Assembly (NCBI RefSeq): GCF_003207795.1
Contig: NZ_NIRT01000007.1
Location: 62,001 to 126,000, forward strand
Direction: 5' to 3'
DNA: 64,000 nt
From: Komagataeibacter nataicola
GTDB lineage: Bacteria > Pseudomonadota > Alphaproteobacteria > Acetobacterales > Acetobacteraceae
Part shown: one piece after another, positions 58,779 through 64,000 of the stretch
Position numbering within the stretch: the stretch's first letter is position 1
Layout of the letters: every line of letters starts with the position of its first letter
Notes under the pieces: generated by a model
The model's input: the letters and a program-made list of their open reading frames with translations, nothing else
What the model was told of the DNA's origin: nothing
Database searches by the model: none
Translations under genes and position numbers: made by a program

Positions 58779-59320
58779 CCGCTTCCTTCCTGCGCCGCAC
58801 CCTTGCCGCCACCGCCTGCGCACTTGCAGTTGCAGCCGGGCCCGCGGCTCTGGCCCAGCAGCCCATGCAGCAGGGCGCAACGCAGCAGGCGCAGCCAACG
58901 CCTGCCCAGCAGGCCGCCATTGCCCGCGACATGAAAACGGTGGCGGAATACAGGCTGCCCAAGGATTTCTTCACCCGCATGATGCCGGTGATCGAGCAGA
59001 TCCGTCAGTCACGCATCTCTCCGCCAGAAACCCCCAACATGTCGCTTGAAGAGACGATCAAGCGCACCGAGGCCATGCCCGCGCTTCAGCCAATCCTGCA
59101 GCATAATGGCATGAGCGCGCGTGAGTTCGTGATGGGCATCACCACCTTTGGCCTGACCAGCGCCGTGATGCAGCACCCTGCCCAGGACAGCAAGAGCATG
59201 CCGCCGCTCAACCCCGATAACGTCAAGCTGCTCCAGTCGCATCAGGCCCAGACACAGGCGCTGATCCAGGCCATGGGCGGCAGCGAGGGCGAAGGCCAGC
59301 AGTCCGGCGCACCCCAATAA
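58775..59320 (+). CDS. Exported protein of unknown function, coupled to M29 aminopeptidase
   Basis: 181 residues. A Sec signal peptide is clear (RRTLAATACALAVAAGPAALA, cleavage about residue 25-27). The mature part is Gln/Pro-rich at first, then mostly helical (DMKTVAEYRLPKDFFTRMMP, VIEQIRQSRI), with no Cys and no motif I recognise. The C-terminus is Gly/Gln-rich. The start at 58775 overlaps the aminopeptidase stop (ATGA), which also argues against the in-frame ATG at 58760. Nothing beyond export and coupling is known. Confidence 0.75.
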   Translation: MTASFLRRTLAATACALAVAAGPAALAQQPMQQGATQQAQPTPAQQAAIARDMKTVAEYRLPKDFFTRMMPVIEQIRQSRISPPETPNMSLEETIKRTEAMPALQPILQHNGMSAREFVMGITTFGLTSAVMQHPAQDSKSMPPLNPDNVKLLQSHQAQTQALIQAMGGSEGEGQQSGAPQ

Positions 59321-59336
59321 AATATTGAAAAATAAC

Positions 59337-59416
59337 AAAAGTTTTTGGTGAAGCTTTTTTCAAAAAGCGTCAGTCAACGCCGCCTTTTTGAAAAAAGGCG
59401 GCACCCAAAAACTTTT
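59337..59416 (-). repeat. Dispersed two-hairpin element, copy 9
   Basis: Near-ideal copy in reversed orientation: outer arms AAAAGTTTTTGGTG and CACCCAAAAACTTTT, AAGCTTTTTTCAAAAAGC hairpin, then GCCGCCTTTTT/AAAAAGGCGGC. It lies between the convergent exported-protein and glycosyltransferase genes. Confidence 0.93.
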
Positions 59417-59418
59417 AA

Positions 59419-60540
59419 TCAGGTCATTCCGCCCGTGAGCCGTGCCGTGGCACGGGCCATGACGGCCGCCTGCGTGTATCGCGCAAGGGCACGGGTCCGC
59501 CCGGCTTCGCCCATGTGTTCGCGCAGAGCGGCATCACCCACCAGCCGCGCAAGGGCGGTGGCGAGTGCCACAGCGTCGCCCGGCGCCACCAGCAGCCCGG
59601 TCTCGCCCGCCACGACCTGCTCACGCGGGCCACGAATGGTGGTGGCGACAACCGGCAGGCCACACAGCATGGCCTCGATCACGCTCATCGGCAGCCCCTC
59701 GAAATGGCTGGGCAGGGTAAAGATATCCGCCGCCGCCATCAGGGCGGCCACGTCCTCGCGGTAGCCCAGAAAGACCAGCCGCGCCCCCAGCCTTGCGCGG
59801 GCGGCGGCAAAACACGCGGTCAGATCCTCCCCCCGGTCGCTCGGCAGGCGTTCGCCCACAATCCACAGCACCGCGTTATCGGGCACGCGCTCCATGGCCG
59901 CCAGCAGTTCGGGGTAGCCCTTGGCGCGCACCAGCCTTGATACGGCGAGGATGACCACCTGCCCTTCCCCCACGCCCAGCGCCGCGCGCAGGCGGCCGCG
60001 GGCCTGCGGGTCGGGGTGGAAGATGGCCGGATCGCGCCCGTTGCCAATGGCGGTGGCATGGCGGTGGATGCCCAGCCTGCGGGCATCGCGTGCTTCTTCC
60101 TCCGATACGGTCAGGTAGATGTCGGTCACGCGCCCGGCCAGCCATTCCAGCACCAGGGCCGCAATCCGTCGCAGGCGCGAGCCGGGCTGGTTGAACAGAA
60201 AACCGTGGCAGGTATAGGCAATGCGCGGCACGCCGCACCACCGGGCCGCGAAACGCGCCAGCAGGCCGCTTATGGGCATATGGGCATGCACCATATCGGG
60301 TTTTTCCACCCGGATGACACGCACCAGCGCCCGCCATGCCCGCCACTGCGCCAGAGGCGAGAGGGTGCGCGACATGGGCACGCACACCACGCGCAGCCCA
60401 TCGGCGCGCACCTGCGCCAGCAACGGGCCATCAGCACATATGCCGACAACATCATGCCCTTCGGCACGCAGCGCCTGCGTGAGGGGAAAGAGGAACTGCC
60501 GCATCGAGAAATCAACATTCGTGATTTCAAGAATCTTCAT
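59419..60540 (-). CDS. Glycosyltransferase family 4-like
   Basis: 373 residues, GT-B fold. MKILEITNVDFSMRQFLFPLT opens the protein, which resembles WcaL/PelF-like or capsule glycosyltransferases in style. VHAHMPISGLLARFAARWCGV and PSHFEGLPMSVIEAMLCGLPVVA give the intact E-x7-E. Donor and acceptor unknown. Its ATG overlaps the stop of the heparinase-like gene by 4 bases, so the two are coupled, perhaps in making or trimming a surface polysaccharide (inference). Confidence 0.87.
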   Translation of the reverse strand: MKILEITNVDFSMRQFLFPLTQALRAEGHDVVGICADGPLLAQVRADGLRVVCVPMSRTLSPLAQWRAWRALVRVIRVEKPDMVHAHMPISGLLARFAARWCGVPRIAYTCHGFLFNQPGSRLRRIAALVLEWLAGRVTDIYLTVSEEEARDARRLGIHRHATAIGNGRDPAIFHPDPQARGRLRAALGVGEGQVVILAVSRLVRAKGYPELLAAMERVPDNAVLWIVGERLPSDRGEDLTACFAAARARLGARLVFLGYREDVAALMAAADIFTLPSHFEGLPMSVIEAMLCGLPVVATTIRGPREQVVAGETGLLVAPGDAVALATALARLVGDAALREHMGEAGRTRALARYTQAAVMARATARLTGGMT

Positions 60541-62228
60541 GTCAGCAGGAGCAGCTTTTCACGCTTCAGCCCCCAGCGCACCACCTGCCGCACCTTGCCT
60601 GGCGGCACATCGCCCAGCGGCGTGCTGCCCTGCGGCGGGGGGGCCGCAGGCTCCACGCCAGCGCCTGCCTCGCCTTCCGGCCTGCTGGCCGCCGGCTCTA
60701 CCTGCACCACAAGCTGGAACGTGCGACAGGGCACCTGCCCGCCGGAATAGACACTCTCCTCGATCGAGACCACGCCCCCTTCCGCGCGGAAGCGCCAGTG
60801 CTGCTCGCCAGCAGTAAGCAGGATGGAGCCATCAAGCGCATCCACGGCTGTTACCGACGGGTGCAGGTGCAGCCGCAGCGCAAAGGCCAGTTCACGCTCG
60901 CCTTCCAGCGTTTCCTCGCCGCGCAGGATCTCGCCATCGGCCGCAAGGTAGAGCCTGCGGTAATACGTCGCCCCGGCGGAGGCATGGTAGCCATCATGCG
61001 ACAGGTTGAGCCAGTGCGCGCCTTCGGCCACCGCATGCTCCACCCCCACATGGGCGGGGCGGCGGCGGACCGTGCCATCCTCGCCAAATTCGGAGGATGA
61101 CATGCCCTCCACCGTCACGACCGAGTGCGCCGCCGTCTGCCGCAGGGCGTCCTTCCATGCAGGCAGCACGCCGCAATTGACGATCAGACGCTGGCGCGCG
61201 CACGAGAACTCGAACGACAGCGTGCCCGCATGCGCATTATGATCGAACGGGGCCGGGGCGGGAATGCCCACATCCACCAGCAGTAGCGAGCGCACGGCCT
61301 GCATGCGCACAAACCCGCCATCGGGCATGGCATTGGCCACGACCCGCGTGCGCGTGGCCTGCGACAGCACCATGTCGATCAGCGCGGCGCTGCGCTCATG
61401 GCTGCCGTTGAACAGCGCCAGCCCCCCATCGCCATGGCGCATGGCGCGCAGCACCGGGCTCATCTTGTCCAGGGCCAAAGCAACCGAATGCGGCAGCGCA
61501 TGCTGCACCGCCTGCATCATGGCCCGCATCTCGGCCAGTTCACGCAGAGCGCGCAGTTGCACTTCGGGGCTGCGCTCGATGTGCCAGCCATCGGGCAGGA
61601 TCTGGCTTTCCACCACGTTGTCGATATAGCGGCGGTAGCGGGTCAGAAAACCGGTATATTCCGGCATGGCCACGGCCACGGCCAGCAGCCCCTTGAGCGC
61701 GGTCAGCCCCTGCCAGCCCGGCTGCTCGGGCGGCATGAGGGCGGCGATCATGCGCCCTTCCACCAGAATGCGGGCCATGAGGCGCTGGCGGAACGCATCG
61801 CTGGCCGAAGCGGCAAAGAAGTCATAATGCCCCAGCCATGCCGCAACCCGCGAGCCGATCACGCCACATTCAAGCGCCATCGGACTCTGGGAGGGATGAT
61901 GCAGCCAGTCATCCACCAGCGCGCGTGCTTTGAGCCGCGCGGCATCGGTGCCCACGGCGCGCAGGTCGCGCAGCCAGCGGAAACTGAGCAGCCCTTCACG
62001 GAAGGCAGGCTCGAATTCAGGCGCATCCCACTGCCCCGGCCCCACGGGGTGGGTGTAGCCCGCCCAAGTCAGGCTGCCCCGCGCCATGCGCGCCCCAGCG
62101 GTGGAATTGCCCGGCCACAGGTCGCGCACGTTATGAACGGGGGCGGCAGGCAGGTACCTGCCATCACCAAACAGGGGAAGGCGTGCCAGCGAGACGCGCA
62201 GGCCGCGCGTGAAGCGGGTCAGTGCCAT
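60537..62228 (-). CDS. Heparinase II/III-like protein
   Basis: 563 residues from the ATG at 62228. A longer open frame to 62348 overlaps rpe and is not used. The N-terminal toroidal helical part (LTWAGYTHPVGPGQWDAP, LSFRWLRDLRAVGTDAARLKA) and a C-terminal beta part from about residue 350 (HAGTLSFEFSCARQRLIVNCG, TVEGMSSSEFGEDG) match the heparinase II/III-like polysaccharide lyase family. No signal peptide is evident, unlike many lyases. It sits between rpe (37 bases) and a glycosyltransferase (4-base overlap). Substrate unknown; in alphaproteobacteria this gene often lies beside rsmB as I recall. Confidence 0.85.
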   Translation of the reverse strand: MALTRFTRGLRVSLARLPLFGDGRYLPAAPVHNVRDLWPGNSTAGARMARGSLTWAGYTHPVGPGQWDAPEFEPAFREGLLSFRWLRDLRAVGTDAARLKARALVDDWLHHPSQSPMALECGVIGSRVAAWLGHYDFFAASASDAFRQRLMARILVEGRMIAALMPPEQPGWQGLTALKGLLAVAVAMPEYTGFLTRYRRYIDNVVESQILPDGWHIERSPEVQLRALRELAEMRAMMQAVQHALPHSVALALDKMSPVLRAMRHGDGGLALFNGSHERSAALIDMVLSQATRTRVVANAMPDGGFVRMQAVRSLLLVDVGIPAPAPFDHNAHAGTLSFEFSCARQRLIVNCGVLPAWKDALRQTAAHSVVTVEGMSSSEFGEDGTVRRRPAHVGVEHAVAEGAHWLNLSHDGYHASAGATYYRRLYLAADGEILRGEETLEGERELAFALRLHLHPSVTAVDALDGSILLTAGEQHWRFRAEGGVVSIEESVYSGGQVPCRTFQLVVQVEPAASRPEGEAGAGVEPAAPPPQGSTPLGDVPPGKVRQVVRWGLKREKLLLLT

Positions 62229-62265
62229 AGGCACCCACCAACGCGATGGATCGGCAAGCCCCGCC

Positions 62266-62943
62266 TCACGCCGGGCTATGCGCCCCGCTGCGCAAGGCCT
62301 TGATGGCTTCGCCATAATCGGGCTGCCCATAGACGGACGTGCCCGCAATCAGCACATCGGCGCCTGCTCCAACAGCCAGCGGGGCGGTAGCGGCGGTGAT
62401 GCCACCATCAACGCCAATGCGGATATCACGCCCGGTGGCATCGGCCATGCGGCGCAGGGTTTCGATCTTGCGGAGCTGGCTGGTCAGGAACTTCTGGCCG
62501 CCAAAGCCGGGGTTGACGGTCATGACAAGGATCATGTCCACCAGGTCCAGCACCTCGCCCACCGCCTCGGGCGGGGTGGCGGGGCAGATGGCAACGCCCG
62601 GCTTGACCCCATGGTCGCGCACGTGCTGCAGCGAGCGGTGCGTGTGTGGCCCCGCCTCGACATGCAGATGGATATGATCGGCCCCCGCCGCGGCGAAGGC
62701 TTCGATATAGGGATCGACCGGCGCGATCATGAGATGCACGTCAAACGCGAGTTTTGATTTGGGGCGCAGCGCCTTGATGAGCTGCGGCCCCATGGAGAGG
62801 TTGGGCACGAAATGCCCGTCCATCACATCCAGATGCAGCCAGTCGGCGCCAGCGGTTTCAACCGCCGCGACTTCATCCGCCGCGCGTGAGAAATCGGCCG
62901 CCAGCAGGCTCGGCGCGATAAGGGGGGTGTTCAGAGCAGCCAT
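62266..62943 (-). CDS. rpe: Ribulose-phosphate 3-epimerase
   Basis: Interconverts ribulose-5-phosphate and xylulose-5-phosphate in the pentose phosphate pathway, the main sugar route in acetic acid bacteria. The 225 residues form a TIM barrel: LIAPSLLAADFSRAADEV, DWLHLDVMDGHFVPNLSMGP (catalytic Asp and metal His), FDVHLMIAPVDPYIEAFA, VMTVNPGFGGQKF, and IGVDGGI (catalytic Asp). It lies 96 bases after rsmB. CCGCCC at 63010-63015 and GGGCGG at 63025-63030 could form a weak hairpin between them. Confidence 0.97.
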   Translation of the reverse strand: MAALNTPLIAPSLLAADFSRAADEVAAVETAGADWLHLDVMDGHFVPNLSMGPQLIKALRPKSKLAFDVHLMIAPVDPYIEAFAAAGADHIHLHVEAGPHTHRSLQHVRDHGVKPGVAICPATPPEAVGEVLDLVDMILVMTVNPGFGGQKFLTSQLRKIETLRRMADATGRDIRIGVDGGITAATAPLAVGAGADVLIAGTSVYGQPDYGEAIKALRSGAHSPA

Positions 62944-63039
62944 GCCTGTTTTTTAACAGCAATCCCTGCCCGACGCCAACCTTTCATCATACTGCCCCCG
63001 GTAATGTGTCCGCCCGCCCGGAGGGGGCGGCAGTTCTCC

Positions 63040-64000
63040 TCAGCCCCGGCGGAACCGCGCGGCGAAGAAACCATCCATCCCCCCGCGATCAGCCAGCATG
63101 CCCGGATGGGTGCGCAGCCAGCCCTCGGGCGTGCGGGCCTGGGGCAGGAAGGCCAGTTCCTCGGGCGTGAACGGGTCGGGGATCAGGCCCAGGGCCTCGG
63201 CCGCGCGGGCGCGCTGCTCGCCCTCCTCGGGCTGGAGCGAGCACACGGCATAGACCAGGCGGCCACCGGGGCGCAGCATGTCGCGGGCTGCGGCCAGCAG
63301 GCGGTCCTGCCCCCCGGTCATGGTGGCGATGTCACGCGGGCGCTTGATCCACATGGCGTCGGGGTGGCGGCGGATGGTGCCGGTGGCCGAGCACGGCGCA
63401 TCAAGCAGGATGGCGTCCAGCGGGGCCTCGGGCTTCCAGGTGGCGGCGTCGGCGTGGATCACCTTCACGCCCTCCAGCCCCAGCCGGACGAGATTGGCGC
63501 GCAGGCGCTCAAGGCGGCGGCCCTCGCGCTCGATGGCGAACACCTCCGCCTCCGCGCAGGCCAGTTGCGCGGTCTTGCCGCCAGGGGCCGCGCACAGATC
63601 GGCCACGCGCTCGCCCTGCGTCACATTCAGCAGGCGCGCGGGCAGCGTTGCCGCCATGTCCTGCACCCAGAACGCGCCCTCGGCAAAGCCGGGCAGTTCG
63701 GCCACCTTGACCGTGCCTGCCGCAAAACGCACGCTTCCATTTGGCATCACCTCGCCGCCGGGGGGCGCGTCACAGCCGGGCTTTATGGTCAGGTCCAGCG
63801 GCGGCTCGTGGCCCAGCGCGCTGGCAATGGGGCGGGCCAGCCTGCCCCAGGACTGCCACAGCCACGCCGGCACATCGAGCCGGGGCTGGTCCAGCCCCTC
63901 AAGCGCTTCTGCTCCGCCACCCGCCACCCGGCGCAGCACGGCGTTGACCAGACCTGCAAACGGCACCAGCCCCCGCCTGCGCGCCAGCGCCACCGAGGTG
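63040..64000 (-). CDS. rsmB: 16S rRNA m5C967 methyltransferase RsmB-like (N-terminus outside window)
   Basis: SAM-dependent RNA methyltransferase of the NOL1/NOP2/Sun family. About 320 C-terminal residues are in the window, in frame to its right edge; the NusB-like N-terminal domain lies outside. The methyltransferase domain shows VADLCAAPGGKTAQLA (SAM motif I), LLDAPCSATGTIRRHPD (motif IV with Cys) and VYAVCSLQPEEGE (motif VI with the catalytic Cys). It ends in FFAARFRRG. RsmB rather than another Sun-family member is inferred from the preceding LVNAVLRRV segment. Confidence 0.9.
   Translation of the reverse strand, partial: TSVALARRRGLVPFAGLVNAVLRRVAGGGAEALEGLDQPRLDVPAWLWQSWGRLARPIASALGHEPPLDLTIKPGCDAPPGGEVMPNGSVRFAAGTVKVAELPGFAEGAFWVQDMAATLPARLLNVTQGERVADLCAAPGGKTAQLACAEAEVFAIEREGRRLERLRANLVRLGLEGVKVIHADAATWKPEAPLDAILLDAPCSATGTIRRHPDAMWIKRPRDIATMTGGQDRLLAAARDMLRPGGRLVYAVCSLQPEEGEQRARAAEALGLIPDPFTPEELAFLPQARTPEGWLRTHPGMLADRGGMDGFFAARFRRG

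Overview
The window looks like a chromosomal segment of a high-GC alphaproteobacterium, most likely an acetic acid bacterium (Acetobacteraceae, Komagataeibacter/Gluconacetobacter type). The clues are an Entner-Doudoroff edd-eda pair, split glyQ/glyS, an mreBCD-mrdA-rodA block, an alphaproteobacterial RNase E with an acidic insertion, UvrA with a 'CPVSG' first finger, and the overall protein style. The genus assignment is inference. No phage, IS transposase, CRISPR array or rRNA was seen. Genes are densely packed, and many neighbours overlap by 1 or 4 bases (TGATG or ATGA junctions), so transcription units can be read directly.

Layout. 0-6 kb: uvrA (3' end outside the window) diverges from ssb, followed by gyrA-coaD (overlapping) and a cyclophilin; tRNA-Lys(TTT) follows. 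6.6-9.1 kb: edd-eda behind an AT-rich stretch. 9.2-14 kb: alkB, a DUF2076 protein and glyQ-glyS. 14-20.3 kb (minus strand): the rod-shape elongation operon mreB, mreC, mreD, mrdA, rodA, ending in a DUF3293 gene. 20.6-24.1 kb: a glycine-zipper lipoprotein, leuA and an exported amidase. 24.8-27.8 kb: rne with a clear intrinsic terminator. 27.9-32.8 kb (minus): a UbiH-type hydroxylase, cysE, a flavoprotein and a HerA-like ATPase. 33-39 kb: P-II protein, a small exported protein, then xerC-pip-aspartyl protease on minus, and priA on plus. 39-45 kb: a FAD dehydrogenase, two CDF metal exporters and a ClC transporter. 45-51 kb (minus): glycosyltransferases, a COG0523 GTPase coupled to a WD40 protein, a GST and mnmA. 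51-54 kb (minus): two overlapping cysteine desulfurases and a [2Fe-2S] ferredoxin. 54-59 kb: alpha/beta hydrolase, tyrS, DUF4186 protein, Rieske protein, M29 aminopeptidase and a coupled exported protein. 59-64 kb (minus): rsmB (5' end outside the window), rpe, a heparinase II/III-like protein and a glycosyltransferase.

Functionally most of this is core metabolism: DNA repair and replication (uvrA, ssb, gyrA, priA, xerC, alkB), translation (glyQS, tyrS, tRNA-Lys, mnmA, rsmB), envelope growth (mre/mrd, amidase), sulfur and Fe-S metabolism (cysE, two desulfurases, ferredoxin, mnmA) and carbon flow (edd, eda, rpe).

The most unusual structure is not a gene. An approximately 80-bp dispersed element occurs nine times in 64 kb. 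Each copy has an outer inverted repeat enclosing two hairpins, one GC-rich and one AT-rich. Seven of the nine copies lie between convergent genes, one between tandem genes and one between divergent genes. Sequence changes in some copies are compensated across the stems. The first five copies share one orientation and the last four the opposite one. This family is the best candidate in the window for an under-described element.
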